Part shown: positions 1 to 12,582 of the stretch, piece by piece
How positions within the stretch are numbered: position 1 is the first letter of the stretch
How the letters are laid out: the number at the start of each line of letters is the position of its first letter
Source: Bradyrhizobium roseum
GTDB taxonomy: Bacteria > Pseudomonadota > Alphaproteobacteria > Rhizobiales > Xanthobacteraceae
Direction of reading: 5' to 3'
Length of the DNA: 64,000 bases
NCBI RefSeq assembly: GCF_030413175.1
Contig: NZ_CP129212.1
Location: 1-64,000 of the forward strand
Notes under the pieces: generated by a model
Told to the model about the DNA's origin: nothing
Seen by the model: the letters and a program-made list of their open reading frames with translations, nothing else
Database searches by the model: none
Position numbers and translations under genes: made by a program

Positions 1-133
1 CCGCCGAAGGTTAGATTATTGCCTGGTGGTCATTGAAGCGCCGCGCTGAGGTCACGTCTGGCAGGAAACCTGCAGGGCAACATGCCCGGCAGTTCGTTCA
101 ATACTATTACTCATTCAGAAAAGTTCTCAGGCA
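1..133. other. region upstream of dnaA, no gene
   Basis: This 133-base stretch ahead of dnaA carries no open reading frame that I would call. The last 40 bases are relatively AT-rich and probably hold the dnaA promoter, but I cannot fix -35 and -10 boxes. I see no DnaA box of the TTATCCACA type here, so there is no sequence support for the replication origin lying in the visible part. Confidence 0.4.
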
Positions 134-1564
134 ATGACAAATACGGAACAGGATCGCTGGTCACGCGTGAAGGGGCGGTTGCGGACAACGGTGGGCGAGG
201 ACGTCTATACGAGCTGGTTTGCGCGCATGGATCTTGAAGGCGTACAGGACGAAAGCGTGCACCTGTCGGTTCCGACCCGGTTCCTCAAGAGCTGGATCCA
301 GGCGCATTATGCCGACCGCGTGCTGACCTGCTGGCAGGCCGAGATGCCCGAAGTGCACCGCATCGACCTGACCGTGCGCACGGCGATGCGCAGCACCGCG
401 CCTGCCAAGGAAGCCACCGCGCCCGCCGATCCGCGCCGCGCCGAGCCGGGCAACGCCCGCCCCGCGCCGGAATTGCGCGCGACGGCCACCGCGCCGGTTT
501 CCGCCAGCCATGATGCGCTCGGCGGCTCGCCGCTCGACCCGCGCCTGACCTTTGCAAGCTTTGTGATCGGCCGCTCCAACACGCTGGCCCATGCGGCCGC
601 GCGCCAGGTTGCCGAAGGACGCCGCGGCGACCCCGTGATGTTCAACCCGCTCTACATTCACGCCGGCGTCGGCCTCGGCAAGACCCACCTGCTGCAGGCG
701 GTGACCTGGGCCGGCAATTCCGGCAGCGAGCGCAAGGTGCTCTACCTCACCGCCGAGAAATTCATGTACGGCTTTGTCGCCGCGCTGAAGAGCCAGACCG
801 CGCTGGCGTTCAAGGAAGCGCTGCGCGGCATCGACGTGCTCGTGATCGACGACCTGCAGTTCCTGCAGGGCAAGTCGACCCAGGCCGAGTTCTGCCATAC
901 CTTGAACGCGCTGATCGACGCCGGCCGCCAGGTGGTGATCGCCGCCGACCGTCCGCCGTCGGACCTCGAAAGCCTCGACGACCGCGTTCGCTCGCGGCTG
1001 GCGGGCGGCCTCGTCGTGGAGATGGGCTCGCTCGGTGAAGAACTGCGGCTCGGCATCCTGAAATCGCGCGTGGCGGCGGCGCGCGCCCATCACTCGACCT
1101 TCGAGGTGCCGGAAGCGGTGCTGGACTATCTGGCGCGCACCATCACCCATAACGGCCGCGACCTCGAAGGCGCCATCAACCGCCTGCTCGCCCACTCCAA
1201 GCTAAACAACCAGCCGGTGACGCTGGAGATGGCCGAGCGCGAGGTGCGCGACCTGATCCGCCCGCAGGAACCGAAGCGGATCAAGATCGAGGACATCCAG
1301 CGCGTGGTCGCCCGGCAGTATAACGTCAGCCGTTCGGACCTGCTGTCGTCGCGGCGGACCGCCAACGTGGTGCGGCCGCGCCAGGTCGCGATGTATCTGG
1401 CGAAGACGCTGACGCTGCGTTCGCTACCGGAGATCGGCCGCCGGTTCGGCGGGCGCGACCACACCACGGTGCTGCACGCCGTGCGCAAGATCGAAGGGTT
1501 GGTGGCCCGGGATACCGCGCTGTCCGAAGAAGTCGAGTCGCTGAAGCGGCAGTTGCAGGAATAG
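134..1564 (+). CDS. dnaA: chromosomal replication initiator protein DnaA
   Basis: DnaA opens the replication origin as an ATP-bound oligomer and loads the helicase. The 476 residues show the four-domain plan: an N-terminal helicase/DiaA-contact domain (about 1-80), a variable Ala/Pro-rich linker (about 85-135), an AAA+ core with Walker A GVGLGKTH (178-185) and Walker [10 protein letters not shown], and a C-terminal DNA-binding domain with the signature [16 protein letters not shown]. The length is normal for the family. The ATG at 134 has only a weak Shine-Dalgarno. dnaN follows 300 bases downstream on the same strand. Identification rests on several independent motifs and is not in doubt. 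Confidence 0.98.
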   Translation: MTNTEQDRWSRVKGRLRTTVGEDVYTSWFARMDLEGVQDESVHLSVPTRFLKSWIQAHYADRVLTCWQAEMPEVHRIDLTVRTAMRSTAPAKEATAPADPRRAEPGNARPAPELRATATAPVSASHDALGGSPLDPRLTFASFVIGRSNTLAHAAARQVAEGRRGDPVMFNPLYIHAGVGLGKTHLLQAVTWAGNSGSERKVLYLTAEKFMYGFVAALKSQTALAFKEALRGIDVLVIDDLQFLQGKSTQAEFCHTLNALIDAGRQVVIAADRPPSDLESLDDRVRSRLAGGLVVEMGSLGEELRLGILKSRVAAARAHHSTFEVPEAVLDYLARTITHNGRDLEGAINRLLAHSKLNNQPVTLEMAEREVRDLIRPQEPKRIKIEDIQRVVARQYNVSRSDLLSSRRTANVVRPRQVAMYLAKTLTLRSLPEIGRRFGGRDHTTVLHAVRKIEGLVARDTALSEEVESLKRQLQE

Positions 1565-1866
1565 GCCTCAGGCGTTTCCCCAACCTCTCCCTCACTGTCG
1601 GAGCCGGGTTTACCCGGCTCCGATCGTGATGCTGCCGGCCCGGGCAAGCCTGCCCGGATGGAACGGAGAAATTTCTTCTGCCGCCGTTTTGGGCCGCAAA
1701 AGTGGGGAACGAGGGGCTGCCTCCCTTGCACCGGCGGGCCATCCGCGCCACCTTGCGGTCCCCTCGGGGGTTTGATCAAATCCGGTCCTGATCCGGCTTT
1801 TCGGGTTTCAATGCCGCGGCGCGCCTTCCGGGTCGCCCGGCTTTTCCATCTCTGGCGGATAATGCA
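1565..1866. other. dnaA-dnaN intergenic region
   Basis: About 300 bases without a credible gene. It contains an eleven-base-arm inverted repeat just after dnaA (listed separately) and a second shorter hairpin at 1640-1657 (CCGGGC/GCCCGG arms). The rest is GC-rich and includes tracts rich in CCTCGGGGG. A dnaN promoter may lie in the last 100 bases, but I see no convincing boxes. Confidence 0.4.
1599..1622 (+). terminator. strong hairpin after dnaA
   Basis: CGGAGCCGGG and CCCGGCTCCG are separated by TTTA, giving a near-perfect stem 35 bases after the dnaA stop codon. No T-run follows, so it is either a weak or factor-dependent terminator or an mRNA 3'-end stabiliser. Only the inverted repeat is seen directly. 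Confidence 0.5.
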
Positions 1867-2985
1867 ATGAAGGTCACCGTCGAACGCGCGCAACTGCTGA
1901 AGTCGCTGGGCCATGTCCATCGCGTGGTCGAGCGCCGCAACACCATCCCGATCCTCGGCAACGTGCTGGTCCGCGCCGAAAACGCAAGACTGTCGCTGAA
2001 GGCGACCGACCTCGACCTCGAGGTGACCGAAACGCTGCCGGCGGAAACCGGGACAGCGGGCGCGACCACCGTGCCGGCGCACATGTTCTACGACATCGTC
2101 CGCAAACTGCCCGACGGCGCGCAGATCGTGCTGGAGGCCGACGGCGACCGCGCGGTGCTGGCAATCCGCGCCGGCCGCTCGCGCTTCACGCTGCAGACTT
2201 TGCCGGAAAGCGATTTCCCGGATCTGGCCGCCGGCGAGATGACGCATTCGTTCGCGCTCGCCGCCTCCGACGTCAAGCGCCTGATCGATCGCACGCAGTT
2301 TGCGATCTCGACCGAGGAGACGCGCTACTATCTCAACGGCATCTATCTGCACACCGCCGGCACCGCCAAGGCGGCGACCCTGCGCGGCGTTGCCACAGAC
2401 GGGCATCGGCTGGCGCAGATCGACCTGGTGCAGCCCGCCGGCGCCGCCGGCATGCCCGGCGTGATCGTGCCGCGCAAGACGGTCGGCGAAGTGCAGCGGC
2501 TGATCGAGGACCAGGAAGCCGAGATCAAGATCGAACTGTCGCAGGGCAAGATCCGCTTCGCGCTCGGCAATGTCGTGCTGACCTCGAAACTGATCGACGG
2601 AACTTTTCCGGATTACGGTCGCGTCATTCCGCAGAACAACGACAAGGAACTGATCGTCGACAAGAAGGACTTCGAGGCCGCGGTCGACCGCGTCTCGACC
2701 ATTTCCAGCGAGCGCGGGCGGGCCGTGAAGCTCGCCTTGTCGCCGGGCAAGCTGGTGCTGTCGGTGACCAACCCGGATTCCGGCAGCGCCACCGAGGAAC
2801 TCGAGGTCGAATACGCCTCCGACGCCCTCGATATCGGCTTCAACTCGCGCTATTTGCTCGACATCGCCGCGCAGATCGAAGGCGAAGTCGCCGTACTCCG
2901 CCTCGCCGACCCCGGCTCGCCGACGCTGGTGCAGGACAAGGAAAACAAGGGCGCGCTGTATGTGCTGATGCCGATGCGGGTGTGA
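1867..2985 (+). CDS. dnaN: DNA polymerase III beta sliding clamp
   Basis: The beta clamp encircles DNA and tethers polymerase III. The 372-residue product begins MKVTVERAQLLKSLGHVHRV and contains the conserved RNTIPILGNV segment, the central domain phrase VATDGHRLAQI, and the C-terminal YVLMPMRV ending that is typical of DnaN. Three-clamp-fold length is normal. It sits in the standard position between dnaA and recF. Its stop codon overlaps the GTG start of the next small ORF in a GTGA arrangement, although that next gene looks like an insertion and its real start may be further in. Confidence 0.98.
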   Translation: MKVTVERAQLLKSLGHVHRVVERRNTIPILGNVLVRAENARLSLKATDLDLEVTETLPAETGTAGATTVPAHMFYDIVRKLPDGAQIVLEADGDRAVLAIRAGRSRFTLQTLPESDFPDLAAGEMTHSFALAASDVKRLIDRTQFAISTEETRYYLNGIYLHTAGTAKAATLRGVATDGHRLAQIDLVQPAGAAGMPGVIVPRKTVGEVQRLIEDQEAEIKIELSQGKIRFALGNVVLTSKLIDGTFPDYGRVIPQNNDKELIVDKKDFEAAVDRVSTISSERGRAVKLALSPGKLVLSVTNPDSGSATEELEVEYASDALDIGFNSRYLLDIAAQIEGEVAVLRLADPGSPTLVQDKENKGALYVLMPMRV

Positions 2986-3440
2986 GCAAGATTGGCGACA
3001 CAGACGCGAACCTACCCTCTCCCCTTGTGGGAGAGGGTGGCGCCGAACGAAGTTCGGCGACGGGTGAGGGGTTCGCGCCGCCACCACCAAGCCATCGGCC
3101 TGTCGCCAAACGCATCCGCGGCTTCGCAAAAAATATGCGCCGAGAACCTACCGACGCTGAAGCGGCGATGTGGCGATTGCTCCGTGATCGACGCCTCTTA
3201 CAATATAAGTTCCGACGCCAGGTCCCCCTTCAAAACTACATTCTCGACTTTGTGTGCTTCGAGAAGCGTGTTGTCATCGAAATAGATGGTAGCCAGCACG
3301 CCGAGACTTCGCGTGATACAATGAGGGATTCCATCCTGATGGCGGAGGGATTTCGTATCGAGCGGTACTGGAACAACGACGTACTCCAACGGCCATCCGC
3401 CGTTCTGGAGGATATTTTTGTAAAGCTTGCCGGGCGGTAA
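2982..3440 (+). CDS. DUF559 endonuclease-domain protein
   Basis: A 152-residue protein of the DUF559 family, which is structurally related to Vsr-type very-short-patch/restriction-like nucleases; biochemical function is unknown. Residues 53-150 carry the family pattern: REPTDAEAAMW, FRRQVPL (77-83), YILDF (86-90), VVIEIDGSQH (97-106) and RYWNNDV (128-134), with D89, E100 and D102 as likely metal ligands. Residues 11-30 are simply a translation of a palindromic repeat, so the genuine start may be downstream, for example ATG 3135. It interrupts the usual dnaN-recF neighbourhood and is bracketed by two inverted copies of the repeat, which suggests acquisition as a unit. Confidence 0.85.
   Translation: MSKIGDTDANLPSPLVGEGGAERSSATGEGFAPPPPSHRPVAKRIRGFAKNMRREPTDAEAAMWRLLRDRRLLQYKFRRQVPLQNYILDFVCFEKRVVIEIDGSQHAETSRDTMRDSILMAEGFRIERYWNNDVLQRPSAVLEDIFVKLAGR
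3014..3071 (+). repeat. palindromic repeat family A, copy 1
   Basis: A compound palindrome with CCCTCTCCCC-TTGTGG-GAGAGGG at its left side followed by a GCCGAACGAAGTTCGGC stem and GGGTGAGGGG. It overlaps the 5' end of the DUF559 reading frame. A diverged copy in reverse orientation lies at 3444-3503, and a half copy at 18193-18224. Confidence 0.8.
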
Positions 3441-3443
3441 GAT

Positions 3444-3503
3444 ACCCCTCACCCGTCGCCTCACTTCGTGATGCGCCACCCTCTCCCACAAGGGGAGAGG
3501 GGA
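3444..3503 (-). repeat. palindromic repeat family A, copy 2 (inverted)
   Basis: Reads CCCCTCACCCGTCGCC then CTTCGTGATGCGCCACC and CTCTCCCACAAGGGGAGAGG, i.e. the reverse complement of copy 1 with a diverged central stem. It begins a few bases after the DUF559 stop codon and ends about 20 bases before recF, so with copy 1 it frames the gene as an inverted pair. Confidence 0.8.
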
Positions 3504-3523
3504 AGAGAAGACCGACGCTCCTA

Positions 3524-4663
3524 ATGACCCCCTCCCGCATCCACCGCCTTTCCCTCACGCATTTCCGCAATTATCGCGCGGCGACCGTGCAGGCGCGGGG
3601 GGATGTGGTGGCGCTGGTGGGGCCGAACGGCGCGGGCAAGACCAATTGCCTGGAGGCGATCTCGTTTCTGTCGCCGGGGCGCGGGCTGCGGCGTGCGACG
3701 CTGGAGGATGTCGCCGACAACCAGGGCGACGGCTCCTGGGCGGTGTCGGCCGAGGTCGAGGGCGCGCTGGGCCTTGCCACGCTCGGCACCGGCATCGATG
3801 CGCCCGCCGCGGAAGGCGCCTCGACCAGCCGGCGTTGCCGGATCGATCGCGAGCCTGTCAGCTCGGCAAACGCATTCGGCGATCATCTGCGCATGGTGTG
3901 GCTGACGCCGGCCATGGACGGGCTGTTTCTCGGTGCAGCTTCCGAACGGCGGCGCTTCTTCGACCGGCTGGTGCTCGCGATCGACAGCGAGCATTCCAGC
4001 CGCGTCTCGGCGCTGGAGCGTTCGCTGCGCTCGCGCAACCGCCTGCTCGAAGTGCGCAATTACGACGACCATTGGTGCGACGCGATCGAGCGCGAAACCG
4101 CCGAGCTTGCGGTCGCGGTCGCCGCTACGCGCGGCCAGACGGTGACGCGGCTGGCCGCAATGCTGCGCGAGCGCGGGCAGGCTTCGGCTTTTCCATCGGC
4201 GCAGATCATGCTCGACGGCTGGATGGAGAATGCGCTCGTCAACGAATCCGCGACCGCTGTCGAGGATCGCTATCGCGAAATCCTGCGCGCCAGCCGCGCC
4301 CGCGACGCGGCGGCCGGCCGGACGCTGGACGGGCCGCATCTGACCGACCTGCAGGTGGTCTACGCGCCAAAAAACATGCCGGCGCGTGATGCCTCGACCG
4401 GCGAACAGAAAGCGCTCTTGATCGGACTGGTGCTGGCGCATGCGACGCTGGTCGCAGAGATGACCGGCATCGTGCCGCTGCTGCTGCTCGACGAAGTCGT
4501 TGCGCATCTCGATCCCAACCGGCGCAAGGCGCTGTTCGATGAACTCGCCAAGCTCGGCGCGCAGGTCTGGATGACCGGCGCCGACCCCGCGGCATTCGTC
4601 GATATCGGGGACGGTGGCGAGATTTTCGATGTTGAAGCCGGCAAGGTATGCCGCCGGGATTAG
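3524..4663 (+). CDS. recF: DNA replication and repair protein RecF
   Basis: RecF is an SMC-like ATPase that works with RecO and RecR to load RecA at single-strand gaps. The 379-residue protein starts with the RecF-type IHRLSLTHFRNYRAA and has Walker A LVGPNGAGKTN (31-41), a signature motif DASTGEQKALLIGLVLAHA and Walker B LLLLDEVVAHLD near the C-terminus. Length and domain order are typical. It follows the DUF559 insertion after dnaN and is followed tail-to-tail by an acyltransferase gene only 6 bases away, so the usual continuation to gyrB is broken. Confidence 0.97.
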   Translation: MTPSRIHRLSLTHFRNYRAATVQARGDVVALVGPNGAGKTNCLEAISFLSPGRGLRRATLEDVADNQGDGSWAVSAEVEGALGLATLGTGIDAPAAEGASTSRRCRIDREPVSSANAFGDHLRMVWLTPAMDGLFLGAASERRRFFDRLVLAIDSEHSSRVSALERSLRSRNRLLEVRNYDDHWCDAIERETAELAVAVAATRGQTVTRLAAMLRERGQASAFPSAQIMLDGWMENALVNESATAVEDRYREILRASRARDAAAGRTLDGPHLTDLQVVYAPKNMPARDASTGEQKALLIGLVLAHATLVAEMTGIVPLLLLDEVVAHLDPNRRKALFDELAKLGAQVWMTGADPAAFVDIGDGGEIFDVEAGKVCRRD

Positions 4664-4669
4664 CACACC

Positions 4670-6550
4670 TCAGCGCGGTGGCTCGGCAGTCTTCTCGCCG
4701 AGCACGCGGTCGATGATCGCATCGATCAGATAAACCGAACCCTTTTCGGTCAGATGCAGCTGATCGCTCGCGGTCAGGTTGGCCGCGGCATCGCCGACGC
4801 GGGTCAGGCATCCCTGCGCATTGCAGAGCGCATCCGACGCCGAGATGAATTCGGCGCCGAGCGGCTCGAGCCTCGCGCGCATGACAGCGTCATAGGCCGT
4901 GGGCGTGCTGGCGGGCCAACGCTCCGAGATCGGCACACGATGGAGCATGAAATGCCGCATGACTTCCGAGGGTAGACCGCGCCGCCACCACGGCACGCCG
5001 CCGAGAACGACGACACGGGCATCGGTCTCCTTCTTCAGCGCCGCCACGGTCTGCGCAACGTTGTCGAGATGTTTCTCCCAGGTGCCGTGCAGCAGAACGA
5101 TGTCGGGATTGATCTGCCGGACGAGCGCAAAAACCTTGTCGTTGATCTCCCGGCACTTGGGAACGCCTGGAATGTCGGCACCAAGTGCCGGAATGCAGGA
5201 GCTGGAGGTCAGCTGCGCGATGGCGAAGTTGCGCGTCTCCTGCGCCTTGCGCAGTCCAGGCAGCAGGGCGCCGGCGGTCGAATCGCCCCAGACCAGAACC
5301 AGCGGGCGCCGGTCGCGCTCAACGCAGGTGTCGGCAAAACTGGTTTCCCTGCCAAGATCGAGCAGGCATTCATGAAAGCGCCACTTCAAGCTCTCCGTCG
5401 GCACGCTCGCCATGGCGCGGATTTCCGGCGGCAGCCGGAACTCGACCCCGCGCCCGCACACGACGGCAATGCCGGCAAGCGCGACCGTCGCCATGCCGGC
5501 ACTCAGCGCGAACATCTTGCGCCCGCTCGGGCGGCCGAACCGAAACGGTATTTCGACAAATCGATAAGTCGCCCAGGCCAGCAGCCCACTGGCGAGCAGG
5601 ATCAGTTCGCGCTCCAGCAGTGTCAACGGCTGGAACTTGATCGTCTCTCCAAACACCAGGAGCGGCCAGTGCCAGAGATAGAGCGGGTAGCTGATCAGGC
5701 CGATCCATACCATCGGCCGGCTCGCCAGAACGACTTGATTGACCCACGCCGACGGCGCCGACAGCAGCAGCACGCTGCCGGCGACCGGCAGCACCGCCCA
5801 CCAGCCCGGAAAGGCGCGGTGGCTATCGAGCAAGGCGACCGACGCGGCGATCAGCCCCATCCCGATCCAGGCTCGCCAGTTGCTCGCCGCGCCGGACTGG
5901 CCGACCTTGATCCAGCCGCAGGCCAGTACCGCGCCGGCCAGCAATTCGAACGCACGCGTGAACGGCAGATAGAAGGTCGCGACCGGATTTGAGCCGATCA
6001 ACGCCACGTTGAGCAGGAAAGACGCGATGCCGAGCACCGCGGCCATCGCGATGATGCTGATGCGTAGCCGCGCCGCGAGCATCAGGAGCAGCGGCCAGAA
6101 CAGATAGAACTGTTCCTCGATGCCGAGCGACCATAAATGCAGCAACGGCTTTTTGGCGGAGTCGACATCGAAATAGCCGGACTGCAGCAGCAGCGCGATA
6201 TTGGCCAGGAACGTCGCGCTGGCAAAACTGTCGCTGCCGAGCCGTGCGAAGGCCTCAGGCAGCATCCAGAACCAGCCCAGCGCCAGGGTCGCCGCGAGCG
6301 CCACGATCAGCGCCGGGAAGATGCGGCGGATCCGCCGGTTGTAGAAACCGACGAGGTTGAAGCGGCCGGCTTCCAGTTCGCGTGTGATGATGCCGGTGAT
6401 CAGAAAACCCGAGATCACGAAGAACACGTCGACGCCAACGAAGCCGCCCGGCACAGCGTCAGGGAACGCGTGGAAGTTCAGCACCAGCAGCACGGCGATG
6501 GCGCGAAGGCCATCGACATCGGACCGATATTTTGGGGAAGGCTGGAACAA
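4670..6550 (-). CDS. acyltransferase 3 family protein with C-terminal SGNH domain
   Basis: An integral membrane O-acyltransferase of the OafA type, which acetylates or otherwise acylates surface polysaccharide or peptidoglycan-linked sugars. Of 626 residues, 1-365 form about ten membrane helices with the family motifs YRSDVDGLRAIAV, NFHA (25-28), GGFVGVDVFFVISGFLITG and HLWSLGIEEQFYLFWP. The C-terminal periplasmic SGNH part has GDS at 422-424 and a late DQLHLT motif supplying the usual Asp and His. The block I residue after GDS is Thr where GDSH is common. The start appears to be TTG. It lies on the opposite strand to, and between, recF and gyrB. The substrate cannot be told from sequence. 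Confidence 0.9.
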   Translation of the reverse strand: MFQPSPKYRSDVDGLRAIAVLLVLNFHAFPDAVPGGFVGVDVFFVISGFLITGIITRELEAGRFNLVGFYNRRIRRIFPALIVALAATLALGWFWMLPEAFARLGSDSFASATFLANIALLLQSGYFDVDSAKKPLLHLWSLGIEEQFYLFWPLLLMLAARLRISIIAMAAVLGIASFLLNVALIGSNPVATFYLPFTRAFELLAGAVLACGWIKVGQSGAASNWRAWIGMGLIAASVALLDSHRAFPGWWAVLPVAGSVLLLSAPSAWVNQVVLASRPMVWIGLISYPLYLWHWPLLVFGETIKFQPLTLLERELILLASGLLAWATYRFVEIPFRFGRPSGRKMFALSAGMATVALAGIAVVCGRGVEFRLPPEIRAMASVPTESLKWRFHECLLDLGRETSFADTCVERDRRPLVLVWGDSTAGALLPGLRKAQETRNFAIAQLTSSSCIPALGADIPGVPKCREINDKVFALVRQINPDIVLLHGTWEKHLDNVAQTVAALKKETDARVVVLGGVPWWRRGLPSEVMRHFMLHRVPISERWPASTPTAYDAVMRARLEPLGAEFISASDALCNAQGCLTRVGDAAANLTASDQLHLTEKGSVYLIDAIIDRVLGEKTAEPPR

Positions 6551-10642
<4,092 letters not shown>

Positions 10643-10682
10643 GCCGTCGCCTTTTCGGTCCGTGGCGTGGTAGTCCCCTGCC

Positions 10683-12089
10683 ATGACCTCACTCGACAAG
10701 ATTGAACGCGCCTCCGCGGCGACGCCTGGCCCTGCAGCGGTGCCCGGCCGTCATCTCGCGATCGAACTCGCCGAGACGCTGAAGCTCGGCGTGCCGATCG
10801 CGCTGACGCAACTCGGCCAGATCGCGATGATGACCACCGACCTCGCCATGATCGGCCGCCTCGGCGCCGAGGCGGTGGCCGCCGCCGCGCTGGCGCACAC
10901 CGTGTTGTTTGTCAGCTTCACCTTCGGCATGGGACTGGTTTCCGCCGTCGCGCCGCTGGCCGCGCAGGCATTCGGCGCGCGCGACCCGCACGTCATCCGC
11001 CGCGCGCTGCGCGTCGGCCTGTGGGCTGCGCTGATGGTCTCGATGCCGCTGATGGCGCTTCGCTTCTGGGCCGAGCAGATCCTGCTGACGCTCGGACAGA
11101 CGCCCGCGACGGCGCATCACGCCCAGGAATATCTCGCCGGCCTGGTCTGGACCATCCTGCCGGCGCTGTGGTTCATGGCGATCCGCGGCTTCATGAGCGC
11201 GATCAACCGCCCGGAGCCGGTGCTCTGGATCACGCTGGCTGCGATCCCGGCCAACGCGCTGCTGGTCTATCTGCTGCTGTTCGGCGCGTTCGGCCTGCCG
11301 GCGCTCGGCCTGTTCGGCGCGGGGCTCGGGACTTCCATCGTCAATGCCGGCATGTTCCTCGCCGTCGTGTGGTTCGCCATCTATCGCCGGCCGTTCCGGA
11401 AGTATCACGTGTTCGGCCATTTCTGGCGCATGGACTGGCCGCTGATGCGGCGGCTGATCGTCATCGGCGCACCGATCTCGTTTTCCTTCCTGCTCGAGTA
11501 TGGGTTGTTCGGCGCCGCCGGTCTGCTGATGGGCCTGATCAGCACCAGCGCGCTGGCGGCGCACCAGATCGCGCTGCAGGTCGCCGCCATCCTGTACATG
11601 GTGCCGTTCGGCATCAGCATGGCCGCCACGGTGCGGGTCGGCCACGCCGTCGGCCGCGGCGACGCCGGCGCGATCCGGCGCGCGGGCCACGTCGCGACCT
11701 GGCTCGGCATCGTGCTCGCGGCCGTCCTGACGCTTGCCGTGATCCTTGGCCGCTTCGGCATCGCCGAGCTTTTTCTCGGTGAGCGCACCGATGCGACCGC
11801 CGAACTCGCGGCGACGCTGCTGCTGGTCGGGTCGACCTTCTTCATCGCCGACGCGATCCAGACCGTTGCAGCCGGCGCGCTGCGCGGCATGAACGACACC
11901 CGCGTGCCGCTGCTGCTGGCGATCCTCAGCTACTGGCTGATCGGCTTCGCCTGCGCGTGCTGGCTCGGCTTCTGGACGGGGTGGGGGGCGACCGGAGTCT
12001 GGGTTGGGCTGTCGATCGGCACCGCCGTTTATGCCGCGCTATTGCTGTGGCGCTTCCACCGAATGGCAGGCCGCTTTCGAACGCCATGA
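10683..12089 (+). CDS. MATE family efflux transporter
   Basis: A 468-residue inner-membrane protein of the multi-antimicrobial extrusion type (NorM/DinF class), which couples cation influx to export of drugs or metabolites. It has about twelve hydrophobic segments in two homologous halves, an N-terminal helix with GVPIALTQLGQIAMMTTDLAMIG and the second-half counterpart GAPISFSFLLEYGLFGAAGL. The cytoplasmic extension at residues 1-25 is Ala/Pro-rich. It follows the murA-like gene after 40 bases on the same strand and may be cotranscribed with it. Substrate is unknown. Confidence 0.92.
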   Translation: MTSLDKIERASAATPGPAAVPGRHLAIELAETLKLGVPIALTQLGQIAMMTTDLAMIGRLGAEAVAAAALAHTVLFVSFTFGMGLVSAVAPLAAQAFGARDPHVIRRALRVGLWAALMVSMPLMALRFWAEQILLTLGQTPATAHHAQEYLAGLVWTILPALWFMAIRGFMSAINRPEPVLWITLAAIPANALLVYLLLFGAFGLPALGLFGAGLGTSIVNAGMFLAVVWFAIYRRPFRKYHVFGHFWRMDWPLMRRLIVIGAPISFSFLLEYGLFGAAGLLMGLISTSALAAHQIALQVAAILYMVPFGISMAATVRVGHAVGRGDAGAIRRAGHVATWLGIVLAAVLTLAVILGRFGIAELFLGERTDATAELAATLLLVGSTFFIADAIQTVAAGALRGMNDTRVPLLLAILSYWLIGFACACWLGFWTGWGATGVWVGLSIGTAVYAALLLWRFHRMAGRFRTP

Positions 12090-12094
12090 CGACG

Positions 12095-12139
12095 CCTCAA
12101 GCGCGATGAGACTGGGAAGAGCGATCATCGCGCTTGAGG
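12095..12139 (+). terminator. long hairpin after the MATE gene
   Basis: CCTCAAGCGCGATGA (12095-12109) is perfectly complementary to TCATCGCGCTTGAGG (12125-12139) around a 15-base loop. It begins 5 bases after the MATE stop codon. There is no T-run, so it is more like a stabilising or bidirectional 3' structure than a classic intrinsic terminator. Confidence 0.55.
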
Positions 12140-12149
12140 TCAACTATTC

Positions 12150-12192
12150 GAGCATGATCCTTTCGGAATCGCTTCACAATGTTCCGGATCGC
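12150..12192 (-). repeat. palindromic repeat family E, degenerate copy
   Basis: The stretch GAGCATGATCC-TTTCGGAATCGCTTCAC-A-TGTTCCGGATC resembles a short intergenic element that I recall as frequent in bradyrhizobial genomes. A second likely relative in this window is at 55961-56011. Assignment to a family is from memory and by-eye similarity. Confidence 0.45.
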
Positions 12193-12198
12193 CTCGGC

Positions 12199-12498
12199 CT
12201 ATTTGCCGGCCGTCGCGCTTACAATCCGCTTACAGGGCTCCGACAGGACGTCGAGATTGTCATTGAGGCATTTGCGAATGCGGCCGCCGCCGGGACTGAC
12301 CCCGGCGCAAAGCCGCGAGTAGTCGGCCTTGCAGGCTTGCCGGGCTTCGCCCCGCGCGTCCTGCGCGGAAACCCGCGACAGCAGCAGCGCCAGCGTGCCG
12401 ATCAGGCAAGCGGCGGCAAGCGCCGACCGTACGAAGGTGACGCCCGGTCTCGAGAACGCTGGTGGGCGCCTGTCTCCGAAGCCTATTCCCTGCAGCAT
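12199..12498 (-). CDS. small secreted cysteine-repeat protein
   Basis: A 99-residue protein with an N-terminal hydrophobic segment (about 22-42, ending SRVSAQ) that looks like a signal peptide, and a mature part with four cysteines in the pattern CKADYSRLC...RKCLNDN...LSEPC. This matches one copy of the cysteine-rich (GLG1-type) repeat found in many small alphaproteobacterial periplasmic proteins; its function is not established. A good AAGGAG lies upstream of the start. It is 84 bases downstream of the CnrX-like gene on the same strand and could be the last gene of the ECF sigma cluster. Confidence 0.7.
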   Translation of the reverse strand: MLQGIGFGDRRPPAFSRPGVTFVRSALAAACLIGTLALLLSRVSAQDARGEARQACKADYSRLCAGVSPGGGRIRKCLNDNLDVLSEPCKRIVSATAGK

Positions 12499-12582
12499 GG
12501 TTCATCTATCTCCTTCAACTCTCCGATGTCGATGTAGATGATACGCTCGAGCGGACGAAATCCTTCGCGCTGCCTGCGGTAC

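Noticed and set aside
1126..3129. Minus-strand frame spanning the end of dnaA and all of dnaN
   Set aside because: It overlaps two certain genes on the other strand and shows no domain.
3014..3503. Treating the inverted repeats around the DUF559 gene as insertion sequence ends
   Set aside because: No transposase is enclosed and no target duplication is visible; the arms are of the intergenic palindromic type also found alone elsewhere.
12260..12505. Minus-strand frame starting at a better-spaced ATG in the Cys-repeat gene region
   Set aside because: Its product is Arg/Ala-rich without features, whereas the other frame has a signal peptide and the Cys pattern.
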